A DNA stretch of 64,000 bases from Nocardiopsis sp. FIRDI 009 (GTDB lineage: Bacteria > Actinomycetota > Actinomycetes > Streptosporangiales > Streptosporangiaceae): the NCBI RefSeq assembly GCF_003386285.1, contig NZ_QPNC01000021.1, positions 106,810 to 170,809 on the forward strand. Reading direction: 5' to 3'. The position numbers were made by a program, and so were the translations under genes. The notes under the pieces are model-generated. The model saw nothing but the letters and a program-made list of their open reading frames with translations, ran no database searches and was not told the DNA's origin. The stretch's first letter is position 1, and each line of letters begins with the position of its first letter. Shown in pieces: positions 16,844-25,817 of this stretch.

Positions 16844-18520
16844 GTGTCATCTGCCAGTTCGACTCGCTCGAAGCAGTCCGAGTCACTGCAAGAGCCCGTC
16901 ATTCAGCAGCTGATCGAGCGTGGGCGGTCCCAGGGCTATCTTGAGCCCGAGGACGTGCGCCGTGCCTTCGAAGAGGCCGAAATCCCGATGTCGCAGGCGC
17001 AGTCCGTGCTTCGCATCCTCGCCAAGGAGGACGTGACCGTACGAGTGCCCGAGTCGGCCTCCTCGCGGCGCAAGGCTCCCCGGCGCAAGACGGCGACCAC
17101 GCGGTCCACCTCGACCAGGTCCACCAAGACCACCAAGACCACGGCCACGCGGTCGGCCAAGCCCGCGCGCGCCGCGGCCGCCCAGCAACAGCCGGAGACG
17201 GTCACCGCCGTCGTCGGCTCGGACGATGCCGAGGACGCCCCCACCGGCACCACGGCCGCCAAGAAGACCGCGGCCAAGAAGACGACGACCGCCAAGAAGG
17301 CGGCGCCGAAGAAGACCGCGGCCAAGAAGGCGACCACCACCAAGAAGACCGCCACCAAGAAGTCGGCCAAGAAGGACCTCGAACTCGCGCCCACGGGGGA
17401 GTTCGCGGACGAGGGGCTGGACGACCTCGAACACACCGGCGCCGAGCTTGAGCTGGTCGAGGACCCGGCCGAGGCCGCGGACAAGGACGCCAAGCCGGCC
17501 AAGCCCGAGGCCGTCGGCGCGCCCACCGCGCCCAAGTCCGAGGACGAGTCCTTCGTCCTGTACGACGATGACGACGACGCCCCCGCCGCCCAGGTGGTCG
17601 CGGCCGGTGCCACCGCGGACCCGGTCAAGGACTACCTGAAGCAGATCGGTAAGGTGCCGCTGCTCAACGCCGAGCAGGAGGTCGAGCTCGCCAAGCGGAT
17701 CGAGGCCGGCCTGTTCGCCGAGGAGAAGCTCTCCGAGGAGGGCGACAGCCTCAGCTTCGAGCTGCGCGACGAGCTGGAGTGGATCGCCGAGGACGGCGGC
17801 CGGGCCAAGAAGCACCTGCTGGAGGCCAACCTCCGACTGGTCGTGTCGCTGGCCAAGCGCTACACCGGGCGCGGGATGCTGTTCCTGGACCTGATCCAGG
17901 AGGGCAACCTGGGTCTGATCCGCGCGGTGGAGAAGTTCGACTACACCAAGGGCTTCAAGTTCTCCACCTACGCCACGTGGTGGATCCGCCAGGCGATCAC
18001 CCGCGCGATGGCCGACCAGGCGCGCACCATCCGCATCCCGGTGCACATGGTCGAGGTCATCAACAAGCTGGCCCGCGTCCAGCGCCAGATGCTCCAGGAC
18101 CTGGGCCGCGAGCCCACCCCGGAGGAGCTGGCCAAGGAACTGGACATGACCCCGGAGAAGGTGGTCGAGGTCCAGAAGTACGGCCGCGAGCCCATCTCCC
18201 TGCACACCCCGCTGGGCGAGGACGGCGACAGCGAGTTCGGTGACCTCATCGAGGACTCCGAGGCCATCCAGCCGGGCGAGGCGGTCAGCTTCACGCTCCT
18301 CCAGGAACAGCTCCACTCGGTCCTGGACACCCTGTCCGAGCGCGAGGCCGGCGTGGTCTCCATGCGCTTCGGTCTCACCGACGGCCAGCCGAAGACTTTA
18401 GACGAGATCGGCAAGGTCTACGGGGTCACCCGCGAGCGCATCCGGCAGATCGAGAGCAAGACGATGTCGAAGCTCCGTCACCCGTCGCGTTCGCAGGTGC
18501 TCCGTGACTACCTGGACTAG
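16844..18520 (+). CDS. sigA: Principal RNA polymerase sigma factor (RpoD/HrdB family)
   Basis: This 558-aa group 1 sigma factor has an N-terminal 1.1-like segment ([23 protein letters not shown]). A long Lys/Ala/Thr-rich low-complexity stretch follows (about 65-185, repeated AKKTT/AKKA units), then an acidic patch. Region 1.2/2 contains [20 protein letters not shown] and [17 protein letters not shown]. Region 4 has [24 protein letters not shown] 16844 is chosen over GTG 16838 for its spacing to GAGAGG. The histone-like basic N-terminus is typical of actinomycete HrdB. The 237-bp leader has no other gene. Confidence 0.96.
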   Translation: MSSASSTRSKQSESLQEPVIQQLIERGRSQGYLEPEDVRRAFEEAEIPMSQAQSVLRILAKEDVTVRVPESASSRRKAPRRKTATTRSTSTRSTKTTKTTATRSAKPARAAAAQQQPETVTAVVGSDDAEDAPTGTTAAKKTAAKKTTTAKKAAPKKTAAKKATTTKKTATKKSAKKDLELAPTGEFADEGLDDLEHTGAELELVEDPAEAADKDAKPAKPEAVGAPTAPKSEDESFVLYDDDDDAPAAQVVAAGATADPVKDYLKQIGKVPLLNAEQEVELAKRIEAGLFAEEKLSEEGDSLSFELRDELEWIAEDGGRAKKHLLEANLRLVVSLAKRYTGRGMLFLDLIQEGNLGLIRAVEKFDYTKGFKFSTYATWWIRQAITRAMADQARTIRIPVHMVEVINKLARVQRQMLQDLGREPTPEELAKELDMTPEKVVEVQKYGREPISLHTPLGEDGDSEFGDLIEDSEAIQPGEAVSFTLLQEQLHSVLDTLSEREAGVVSMRFGLTDGQPKTLDEIGKVYGVTRERIRQIESKTMSKLRHPSRSQVLRDYLD

Positions 18521-18555
18521 GCCGGTCCGGGCAGTGACGACCTGAGAGGCCGTTC

Positions 18556-18593
18556 CCGGTGTGCCGTCCCGATCCCTCGGGACGGCACACCGG
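18556..18593 (+). terminator. Hairpin terminator of sigA
   Basis: There is a perfect 16-bp stem (CCGGTGTGCCGTCCCG and complement) with a 6-nt loop, 35 bp after the sigma factor stop codon. Confidence 0.82.
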
Positions 18594-18738
18594 TCCGCTG
18601 TCGCCCCGCCGCCCGCGGGTGTGGCGATCCCCGCGTGTCCTCGGGCGCGCCGGGCTCTTCCCCATGTGTTCCAGGGTGTGTCGACGTCCATCCGACGGCA
18701 GCCATGCTGTCACCCGGGGTGTAGGTGCGGGATAAAGG

Positions 18739-18777
18739 CGTGCGGGGGGACGACCGCGACGGTCGTCCCCCCGCACG
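18739..18777 (-). terminator. Hairpin terminator of yaaA
   Basis: There is an 18-bp perfect stem (beginning CGTGCGGGGGGACG) with a 3-nt CGA loop, 28 bp beyond the yaaA stop on the minus strand. It faces the sigA terminator, so the convergent gap carries one hairpin per gene. Confidence 0.8.
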
Positions 18778-18805
18778 TGTGTCCGCGCCCGGCCTCGCCG
18801 GGGAC

Positions 18806-19603
18806 TCAGTCGCGGACGACGACGTCCAACGTGCGTGCGGTCCCCGGCCTGGTCGCGGGCTGGAGCTCCACCGTGTGCCCGAGGTCGCGCAGGGCGGTCA
18901 CCAACGCGTCCGGGGTGGCGGCGTCCACGCCCTCGGCCAGCAGTGCGCGCGCGATCTCGCCCCGCGTGGCCTTGGCCATGTGGCTGACCACCGAACGGCG
19001 GGTCCGTCCGTCGACGACCCGCTCACGCAGGACCCGGACCGCGACCGTGCGCTCGGCCGCGCCCCCCTTCGGCCGGAACGCGGCGGCGTAGGCGGACGAG
19101 CGGCAGTCCACCAACAACCGGTCCTCGGCCAGTGTGCCCAGCGGGCCGCTCATCGCACGCCGCCAGTACGCCCCCAGGCCGCCCAACGGGGGCAGTTTGA
19201 CACCCATGGACAGCCGGTAGGGCGGCAGCCGGTCCTCGGGGCCCACCACGCCCCACAGGCCGGAGAACACCAGGACGCGCTGGCGCGTGCGCTCGGCGGC
19301 GGGCGAGTCGAGCAGTGAGGGCAGACCCAGACGGTCGTAGAGCACGCCCGTGTACAGCTCGGCGGCGCGCAGGGTCGGCGCGGTGGCCAGGTCCAGGTTG
19401 CGCTTGAGCGCGTCCACCTGACCGGGGGACAGGCCCAGGACCTCCAGGGCCGTGTCCTCGGGGCCCGAGCACACCTCGGTCAGCGCCGCCCTGACCTCCT
19501 CGCGGGCGTCGGAGAGCTCGGGGAGGGTCAGTGCGGACGGGGCCAGAAGCGGCCCCTCACCGGAGGTGGCCTTGCCCTCGGACGGCGGCAGCAAGATGAG
19601 CAT
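18806..19603 (-). CDS. yaaA: YaaA family peroxide-stress protein
   Basis: The 265-aa protein begins MLILLPPSEGK, the hallmark of the YaaA/DUF328 family, and continues with VFSGLWGVVGPEDRLPPYRLSM and SHMAKATRGEIAR. In E. coli YaaA lowers free iron and protects DNA and proteins during H2O2 stress; it binds DNA through a helix-hairpin-helix-like motif. Length and motifs match the family. It is monocistronic, flanked by its own terminator and by a divergent acetyltransferase gene. Confidence 0.9.
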   Translation of the reverse strand: MLILLPPSEGKATSGEGPLLAPSALTLPELSDAREEVRAALTEVCSGPEDTALEVLGLSPGQVDALKRNLDLATAPTLRAAELYTGVLYDRLGLPSLLDSPAAERTRQRVLVFSGLWGVVGPEDRLPPYRLSMGVKLPPLGGLGAYWRRAMSGPLGTLAEDRLLVDCRSSAYAAAFRPKGGAAERTVAVRVLRERVVDGRTRRSVVSHMAKATRGEIARALLAEGVDAATPDALVTALRDLGHTVELQPATRPGTARTLDVVVRD

Positions 19604-19707
19604 GGTGGAACTTCCCTGGTACTGCGGGTGACGGCCGGATCGGCCCTGTCATGGTACGGGGTCCGGGCTAGGCTCGTCGGATCATCGGAACGGTGGAGGG
19701 GTTCGGG

Positions 19708-20406
19708 ATGCACGCGTGGGCACGGAGGATCGCCCGGGACTGGCCGTCGGAGGAGGTGCGCCTCACCGACGGGTGGCGCCTGGGCTACGCGGCGGGGGTG
19801 ACCTTCCGCGCCAACTCGGCGGTGCCGCTGGACGGGTCCGCCGCGCGGCCGGAGACCGTCGAGCGGTTCTACCGTGAGCGCGGGGCTCCCCCGGCCGTAC
19901 ACGTCTGGGGCGGGGCGGGCGAGCTCGACCGGGAGTTGGCCGGGCGGGGCTACCGGTTGACGCACCCGGCCCTGGTCATGGCGCGCGACATCGGCGACGC
20001 CGAGGATCCGGGGGACCGGTTCGAGGTCTCGGCGCGTCCGGACGCCCGCTGGCGGGCGCTGTGGTCGGCGGAGGGCGTCGACCCCCGGGTCGCGGAGGGC
20101 CAGCACCGGATCATGGACCGCGTCCCGGTCATGGGGTACGCCCTGGAGTCCTCGGGAGCCGCCCGGGGGTGCGCGTCGGTCGACGAGGGGTGGGTGGGGC
20201 TGCTGGCCATGCTCACGGATCCGCGGGCGCGGGGACGCGGGCTCGCCGGAGGGATCGTCGACGCGCTGCTCGCGTGGGGGAGGGGCAGGGGCGCCGAGCG
20301 CGCCTACCTGTGCGTGGCGGAACACAACACGGCGGCGCTGCGGGCCTACGAACGGGCGGGGTTCACCGCGGTGGACCGCTACCACTTCCGGGTGGCCGCG
20401 GCCTAG
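19708..20406 (+). CDS. GNAT family N-acetyltransferase
   Basis: The start is ATG 19708, with GGAGGGG upstream (GTG 19693 is less likely). The 232-aa product has an N-terminal half that reads as a degenerate GNAT-like fold and a C-terminal canonical acetyl-CoA-binding motif, LTDPRARGRGLAGGIVDALL, then AYLCVAEHNTAALRAYERAGF. Double-GNAT architecture of this length is frequent in actinomycetes. The substrate is unknown. A TAGGCT -10-like box lies about 35 bp before the start, in the divergent gap with yaaA. Confidence 0.85.
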   Translation: MHAWARRIARDWPSEEVRLTDGWRLGYAAGVTFRANSAVPLDGSAARPETVERFYRERGAPPAVHVWGGAGELDRELAGRGYRLTHPALVMARDIGDAEDPGDRFEVSARPDARWRALWSAEGVDPRVAEGQHRIMDRVPVMGYALESSGAARGCASVDEGWVGLLAMLTDPRARGRGLAGGIVDALLAWGRGRGAERAYLCVAEHNTAALRAYERAGFTAVDRYHFRVAAA

Positions 20407-20479
20407 AACGACGGAGAGCGGCGACCCCTTCCGGGGCCGCCGCACCTCCGTGCTTCCATGTGGAGTTGTCCGTTCGTGG

Positions 20480-20704
20480 CTAACGCTCGTCGGCGGTGGC
20501 CTTGCTCTCGTGGAGCCTGTCCGTCTCGTCCTGGATGTCCGAGGCGATCTTGCGAAGGGATTCGTCGTGCTTGCGCATGTGGTGCGCGCAGAAGAGAAGC
20601 TCGCCGCCGGAGTTCAAGAGCACTCGGACGTACGCCTGTGCACCGCAGCGGTCGCAACGGTCGGCAGCCGTCAGCTGCTGGGTGGGGGCAAGGGTTCCAG
20701 TCAC
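20480..20704 (-). CDS. DUF7455-type small zinc-ribbon protein
   Basis: This 74-aa protein has CDRCG near residue 17 and LLFCAHHMRKH near residue 38. The C-x2-C...C-x2-H arrangement suggests a single zinc site. It matches the short actinobacterial DUF7455 proteins, often found near the major sigma factor and topoisomerase genes, as here. The C-terminal third is a charged helix (SDIQDETDRLHESKAT). Function is unknown; a transcription- or ribosome-associated adaptor is a guess. Confidence 0.8.
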   Translation of the reverse strand: MTGTLAPTQQLTAADRCDRCGAQAYVRVLLNSGGELLFCAHHMRKHDESLRKIASDIQDETDRLHESKATADER

Positions 20705-21166
20705 TTCGCCATCCTCAATACTCGGCGTTAGTCACCTCTGAGAACATCTAACCGGCCCCAGACGTTCCCAACCGGTTCGGGTGTACGCCGACAGCGGAAT
20801 CCGTCCGGTTGGTTCCACGGATGAACGAGATGGGGTCTTTGTGGCTCTCTGTCAGTTCCCTGCCTTGGTGATACCCCCTGTGCGGCTCCGGCATCCCCAG
20901 AAAGCGGGAGTATCCAGGTCGCATCCACAGGAGGTGGTAGTCTCGCGCGGGGCAGCACCCGTCGCCGCGTTCACGCGGCCCGACACGGGCGGCCCCCGGC
21001 GACGACGCCGGACGCGCCACTCAGGCGGCCCACGACCCCGTCCATCCACCATGTGGAAAACCGACCGGCACGCCGTGGCCTGCCCCCTTTCGTCGGTGCG
21101 GCGCGGTACAAAGGGCACGCACCGCATCAGAGCTCCGAAGGCCCTCAAGACGCAGGAGATGTCCGA
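20705..21166. promoter_or_regulatory. 462-bp divergent intergenic region upstream of parE
   Basis: No gene is recognised here. Near the left end the sequence is less GC-rich. GATACCCCC (20870-20878) and GGGAGTATC (20906-20914) form a weak hairpin. TAGTCT at 20938-20943 resembles an actinomycete -10 box reading toward parE. Downstream of it the sequence resembles ordinary leader DNA up to the GGAG before the parE start. Confidence 0.35.
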
Positions 21167-23272
21167 GTGACCGCCTTGACCGCAGCCGTCCACGACCCCG
21201 AGGATTACTCCGCTCGGCACCTGTCGGTCCTGGAGGGCCTGGAGGCGGTGCGCAAGCGGCCGGGCATGTACATCGGCTCCACCGACAGCCGTGGCCTGAC
21301 CCACTGCATGTGGGAGATCATCGACAACTCCGTCGACGAGGCGTTGGGCGGCTTCTGCGGCCGGATCGACGTCACGCTCCACGCCGACGGCTCCGTCTCC
21401 GTCAGCGACGACGGTCGGGGCATCCCGGTGGACGTCGAACCCAAGTCCGGCCTGTCCGGTGTCGAGCTGGTCATGACCAAGCTTCACGCGGGGGGCAAGT
21501 TCGGTTCGGGCTCCTACACCGCCTCCGGCGGTCTGCACGGTGTCGGCGCCTCCGTCGTCAACGCCCTGTCCGCGCGGGTCGACGTCGAGGTCGACCGCCA
21601 GGGGCACACCCACGCGATCAGCTTCCGCCGGGGTATCCCGGGCCGCTTCGCGGGGGCCGGACCCGACGCCGAGTTCACCCCGGTCTCCGGCCTGGAACAG
21701 ATCCGCAAGGTCGCCAGGAAGATCACCGGTACCCGGATCCGCTTCTGGCCGGACACGCAGATCTTCCTCAAGGGCGCCGAGATCGCCCGCGAGTCCCTCC
21801 TCGACCGCGCCCGCCAGACGGCCTTCCTCGTCCCCGGCCTGACCATCGCGGTGCGCGACGAGCGCACCGACGGTGAGCCCGCCTACACCGAGGAGTTCCG
21901 CTTCGACGGCGGCATCAGCGAGTTCTGCACCTTCCTCGCCCCGGACGAGCCGGTCAGCGACGTCCTGCGCATCCAGGGCTCGGGCACCTTCACCGAGACC
22001 GTCCCCGTCCTGGACGACGCCGGGCACATGGTCCCGGCCGACGTCGAACGCCGCCTGGACGTGGACGTGGCCCTGCGCTGGGGCACCGGCTACGACACCA
22101 CCGTCCGCTCCTTCGTCAACGTCATCGCCACCCCCAAGGGCGGCACCCACCTCAACGGCTTCGAGCGCGCCCTGGTCCGGGTGATCAACGACCAGCTGCG
22201 CGCCACCAAGCTGCTCAGGACCAACGACGACCCCGTCACCAAGGACGACACCCAGGAGGGCCTGACCGCGGTCGTCACCGTCCGCCTGCCCGAACCGCAG
22301 TTCGAGGGCCAGACCAAGGAGATCCTGGGCACCTCCGCGGCCTCCCGGATCGTCTCCCAGGTGGTCGGCAAGGAGCTGCGCGAGTTCCTCACCTCCACCA
22401 GGAAGGCCGAGAAGGCCAAGGCGCGCACGGTCCTGGAGAAGGTCGTCGGCGCGGCCAAGGCCCGGCTCGCGGCGCGCCAGCAGCGCGAGACCCAGCGGCG
22501 CAAGAACGCGCTGGAGAACTCCGCGCTGCCCGCCAAGCTCGTGGACTGCCGCAGCGAGGGCCTGGAGCACAGCGAACTGTTCATCGTCGAGGGCGACTCG
22601 GCGCTGGGAACCGCCAAGCTGGCCCGTGACTCCGAGTTCCAGGCACTCCTGCCGATCCGGGGCAAGATCCTCAACGTGCAGAAGTCGTCGGTCGCCGACA
22701 TGCTCAAGAACGCCGAGTGCGCCGCGATCCTCCAGGTGGTCGGCGCGGGGTCGGGCCGCACGTTCGACATCGACGCCGCCCGCTACGGCCGGATCATCCT
22801 CATGGCCGACGCCGACGTGGACGGCGCGCACATCCGGTGCTTGCTGCTCACACTCATCTACCGCTACATGCGGCCCATGCTGGAGGCGGGCCGGGTGTAC
22901 GCCGCGGTGCCGCCGCTGCACCGCATCGAGCTGACCAACACCCGGCGCAAGCGCGGTGCCCGCCCCGAGGACCGCTATATCTACACCTACTCCGACGCCG
23001 AGCTGTCGCGCACGCTGCTGGACCTGGAGAAGCGGAAGATCTCCTGGAAGGAGCCGGTCCAGCGGTACAAGGGCCTGGGCGAGATGGACGCGGACCAGCT
23101 GGCCGAGACGACCATGGACCCGCGTCGGCGCACCCTCCGCCGCATCCGGGTGGAGCAGGCCGAGGAGGCCGCCTCGGTGTTCAACCTGCTCATGGGCAAC
23201 GAGGTCGCGCCCCGGCGGCGGTTCATCCAGGAGGGCGCCCAGGAGTTGGACGTCGCCCGCATCGACACCTGA
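21167..23272 (+). CDS. parE: DNA topoisomerase IV subunit B (ParE/GyrB type II topoisomerase ATPase subunit)
   Basis: The start is put at GTG 21167 (MTALTAAVHDPEDYSARHLSVLEGL), after GCAGGAG. The 701-aa product has the GHKL ATPase motifs NSVDEALGG, DDGRGIPV and GGLHGVGASVVNALS. The transducer domain follows, then the TOPRIM motifs VEGDSALG and ADADVDGAH, and the tail YKGLGEMDADQL. The EGDSALGTAK variant and 700-aa length are typical of the second actinomycete B subunit (ParY/ParE) rather than GyrB. With parC at 25818-28304 it should form topoisomerase IV, which decatenates chromosomes. Confidence 0.92.
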   Translation: MTALTAAVHDPEDYSARHLSVLEGLEAVRKRPGMYIGSTDSRGLTHCMWEIIDNSVDEALGGFCGRIDVTLHADGSVSVSDDGRGIPVDVEPKSGLSGVELVMTKLHAGGKFGSGSYTASGGLHGVGASVVNALSARVDVEVDRQGHTHAISFRRGIPGRFAGAGPDAEFTPVSGLEQIRKVARKITGTRIRFWPDTQIFLKGAEIARESLLDRARQTAFLVPGLTIAVRDERTDGEPAYTEEFRFDGGISEFCTFLAPDEPVSDVLRIQGSGTFTETVPVLDDAGHMVPADVERRLDVDVALRWGTGYDTTVRSFVNVIATPKGGTHLNGFERALVRVINDQLRATKLLRTNDDPVTKDDTQEGLTAVVTVRLPEPQFEGQTKEILGTSAASRIVSQVVGKELREFLTSTRKAEKAKARTVLEKVVGAAKARLAARQQRETQRRKNALENSALPAKLVDCRSEGLEHSELFIVEGDSALGTAKLARDSEFQALLPIRGKILNVQKSSVADMLKNAECAAILQVVGAGSGRTFDIDAARYGRIILMADADVDGAHIRCLLLTLIYRYMRPMLEAGRVYAAVPPLHRIELTNTRRKRGARPEDRYIYTYSDAELSRTLLDLEKRKISWKEPVQRYKGLGEMDADQLAETTMDPRRRTLRRIRVEQAEEAASVFNLLMGNEVAPRRRFIQEGAQELDVARIDT

Positions 23273-23288
23273 CCTCCCCTGGTGTCAG

Positions 23289-23329
23289 GCACGGCCCGGC
23301 ACGGTCACCCCGACCGCGCCGTGCCGTGC
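23289..23329. terminator. Hairpin between convergent parE and cds1-like genes
   Basis: An 18-bp stem with two mismatches (GCACGGCCCGGCACGGTC against its near-complement) lies 16 bp after the parE stop. It can terminate parE. Confidence 0.65.
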
Positions 23330-23408
23330 CTCTTCGGGCCTACGCCCCGGCCCGTGTCCGGGCTCCCGAACGGGCAACCCGTGCGGGCCTCCGCTCCGGC
23401 CCGAACCC

Positions 23409-24554
23409 CTAGGGCCGCGGCGGGTCCCAGACCCCGCTGTCGAGCAGTCGGTCGACGGCCGCCCGGTAGGGGGTGGGGTCCAGGCCCCGCTCGGCCACCC
23501 AGGCGTCGTCGTAGTAGCTGTGCTGGTAGCGTTCGCCGCCGTCGCAGATCAGGGTGACCACGCTGCCCCTGCGGCCCTCACGGAGCATCCTGGCCACCAG
23601 GTGCCACACGCCCCACAGGTTGGTGCCGGTGGAACCGCCCGCGCACAGGCCGGTGACCTCGTGCAGGTGCCGCATCGCGGCGATGCTCGCGGCGTCGGGC
23701 ACCGGCATCATCAGGTCGATCACCGACGGTACGAAGCTCGGCTCCATCCGCGGACGGCCGATGCCCTCGATCCGCGACGGCATCCCCGTGGCGTAGTCGG
23801 TCGCGCCGGTCACCCAACCGGGGAAGAACGCCGAGTTCTCCGGGTCCACCACCGCCAGCCGGGTGCCCAGCCGCCGGTAGCGCAGGTAGCGGCCGATGGT
23901 GGCGGACGTCCCGCCCGTACCCGCGCCCACCACGATCCACTCCGGGCACGGGTAGCGCTCCATCGAGAGCTGCTCGAAGATCGACTCCGCGATGTTGTTG
24001 TTGCCCCGCCAGTCGGTGGCGCGCTCGGCGTAGGTGAACTGGTCCATGTAGTGGCCGCCGGTCTCCCGGGCGAGCCGTTCGGCCTCGGTGTACATGTCCG
24101 GCGGGGAGTCGACGAAATGGCACCGGCCCCCGTAGCGCTCGATCAGCGCGATCTTCTCCGGACTGGTCCTGCGCGGCAGGACCGTGACGAACTCCAGCCC
24201 GATCAACCGCGCGAAGTAGGCCTCCGACACGGCGGTGGAGCCCGAACTGGCCTCCACGATCGTGGTGCCCTCGGTGATCCAGCCGTTGGCCAGCCCGTAG
24301 AGGAACAGCGAACGCGCCAGCCGGTGCTTGAGGCTGCCGGTGGGGTGCACCGACTCGTCCTTCAGGTACAGGTCGATGCCCCACTCGGGCGGCAGCGGGA
24401 ACACGTGCAGGTGGGTGTCGGCCGAGCGGTTGGCGTCGGCGACGACCCTGCGGACCGCCTCGTCGGCCCAGGCCCGGGCCCGGTCGCTGGAACGGTCCAC
24501 ACACACGGGTTCGTCGGAGGGGTCGGGGCTGCCGGAGGCTGTGGGACGTGCCAT
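23409..24554 (-). CDS. cds1: PLP-dependent cysteine desulfhydrase/cysteine synthase-like enzyme (Cds1 type)
   Basis: The 381-aa protein is a fold-type II PLP enzyme. Lys in [14 protein letters not shown] is the expected PLP lysine. [11 protein letters not shown] binds the cofactor phosphate, and [18 protein letters not shown] is the Gly-rich loop. Overall it resembles Mycobacterium Cds1, which degrades cysteine to H2S, pyruvate and ammonia, more than CysK. The start is ATG 24554, with a weak ribosome-binding site. It heads toward parE and is followed upstream, on the same strand, by the TPR gene. H2S production in this organism would be the prediction. Confidence 0.85.
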   Translation of the reverse strand: MARPTASGSPDPSDEPVCVDRSSDRARAWADEAVRRVVADANRSADTHLHVFPLPPEWGIDLYLKDESVHPTGSLKHRLARSLFLYGLANGWITEGTTIVEASSGSTAVSEAYFARLIGLEFVTVLPRRTSPEKIALIERYGGRCHFVDSPPDMYTEAERLARETGGHYMDQFTYAERATDWRGNNNIAESIFEQLSMERYPCPEWIVVGAGTGGTSATIGRYLRYRRLGTRLAVVDPENSAFFPGWVTGATDYATGMPSRIEGIGRPRMEPSFVPSVIDLMMPVPDAASIAAMRHLHEVTGLCAGGSTGTNLWGVWHLVARMLREGRRGSVVTLICDGGERYQHSYYDDAWVAERGLDPTPYRAAVDRLLDSGVWDPPRP

Positions 24555-24661
24555 GCTCAGCAGCGTAGCCGCTGCCGACCGGCGTTCCGTCCCGGTGCGC
24601 GGGCGTCGGGGAAACCGCGCGGGCGGCTCCGCCGGTCCGGCGGAGCGGCGCCCGGGTCGGG

Positions 24662-24988
24662 TCAGTCGAGCGATCCGCCGGACATCGCGGCGTGCATGCG
24701 CCGGTAGGTCGACGCCTCCTCGTGGCGGCTCTGGCGTTCCAGGGTGCGCGCGAGCGCGATGTGGGCCCAGTTGTCGACCGGGTCCAGTTCGATGATCCTG
24801 CGGAAGGTCTGCTCGGCCTTCCTGAGCTGCGCGGAGTGGAAGTAGGCGAGGCCGAGCAGCTCCAGGAGGGAGCGGCTGTTCGGCTCGTGTTCGACGATCG
24901 GCTCCAGGGTGCGGGCGGCGTAGATCGGGTCGCCCAGCTCCATGAACATGCGTGCGCGGTTGAAGATCTCGTAGGTGTTCTCTTCCAC
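24662..24988 (-). CDS. Tetratricopeptide repeat protein
   Basis: The start is GTG 24988 ([15 protein letters not shown]), following GAGAGGAG. The 108-aa product is two to three TPR units: [43 protein letters not shown], then [21 protein letters not shown]. Such short TPR proteins are adaptors for protein-protein contacts. It sits between a carbonic anhydrase and a Cds1-like gene on the same strand, separated by 107-221 bp gaps. The partner is unknown. Confidence 0.82.
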   Translation of the reverse strand: MEENTYEIFNRARMFMELGDPIYAARTLEPIVEHEPNSRSLLELLGLAYFHSAQLRKAEQTFRRIIELDPVDNWAHIALARTLERQSRHEEASTYRRMHAAMSGGSLD

Positions 24989-25209
24989 GGTGCTCCTCTC
25001 GACGGCGGGGCCGTCCCGGATCACAACGGCCACCGCGGTGACCGCATTCCCGGACGAGACACGGGGAGGAAACGGCCTGACGCGCGCTCGTGGAGCACCC
25101 CCGCCGCACCCGTCCCCACTGGAGAGATCCCCGGACCGCGCCGTGTGCACACACGGGCGCGTCCGCCGGGTCCCTCCGCGGGGCGGTGCGGCGGGGCGGG
25201 AGCCGCGGG

Positions 25210-25737
25210 TCAGACGTCGGCGGGGGTGATCCGGCCGGAGTCCACGTCGTAGATCGCACCCGCCACCGGCAGGTCCGCGGGCAGCAGCGGGTGGTGCCGG
25301 ATCCGCTCCAGGTCGTGCTTGAGCGCGCCGATCTGGTCGTTGTTGGTGTGGAACTCCAGGCTCCGGGTGTCCACCCCGTACTCCTCCTGGATGAGGTCGT
25401 GCACGGCGTCGTCGTTCGGCACCGACGCCATCCGGCAGCGCGTGTGGGGCAGGACGAGGACCCGCTCCACGCCCAGCAGGTACACGGCCAGGACGAGCGT
25501 ACGCAGGGTGTCGTCGGTCACCCGGGCGCCCGCGTTCCGGAGGATCTTGGCGTCCCCGGGCTTGAGTCCCAGCATGTCCAGGGGCTCGATCCTGGAGTCC
25601 ATGCAGGTCACCAGAGCCAGTCCCCGGGCGGCCACGGGCTCGAGGCCGTGCAGGGAGAACCGGGCCACGTAGTCGTCGTTGGCGGCGAACACGTCGTCGA
25701 AGGCGCCCTGTGCACGGGTGGGGTCGTGGGACTCACT
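25210..25737 (-). CDS. Beta-class carbonic anhydrase
   Basis: The start is GTG 25737 ([14 protein letters not shown]), 8 bases after AGGAG. In-frame starts at 25746-25767 are possible. The 175-aa product has [18 protein letters not shown] with zinc Cys and catalytic Asp/Arg, [18 protein letters not shown], and LPHTRCRM with the His and second Cys. It interconverts CO2 and bicarbonate. Length and motifs match the small mycobacterial beta-CA (Rv1284 type). The usual HHTDCGM is PHTRCRM here, a minor deviation next to the zinc ligand. Confidence 0.9.
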   Translation of the reverse strand, partial: SESHDPTRAQGAFDDVFAANDDYVARFSLHGLEPVAARGLALVTCMDSRIEPLDMLGLKPGDAKILRNAGARVTDDTLRTLVLAVYLLGVERVLVLPHTRCRMASVPNDDAVHDLIQEEYGVDTRSLEFHTNNDQIGALKHDLERIRHHPLLPADLPVAGAIYDVDSGRITPADV

Positions 25738-25773
25738 CACGTCGGTCACTCCTGTCTCCATGGTCATGGGTCG

Positions 25774-25799
25774 TGTACATGGAACCAGTCCCGTGTACA
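25774..25799. promoter_or_regulatory. Paired TGTACA palindromes upstream of the carbonic anhydrase
   Basis: TGTACA occurs at 25774-25779 and at 25794-25799, exactly 20 bp apart (two helical turns), just upstream of the carbonic anhydrase start. It looks like an operator with two half-sites. The regulator is unknown. Confidence 0.35.
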
Positions 25800-25817
25800 C
25801 GGCACGTTGCAACACAC

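Noticed and set aside
20870..20914. Possible riboswitch-like hairpin upstream of parE
   Set aside because: Only a 9-bp stem with one mismatch and no conserved riboswitch core. Kept only as a note in the intergenic entry.
20852..22921. Minus-strand 689-codon open frame opposite parE
   Set aside because: It reads antisense to clear topoisomerase motifs and has low-complexity composition.
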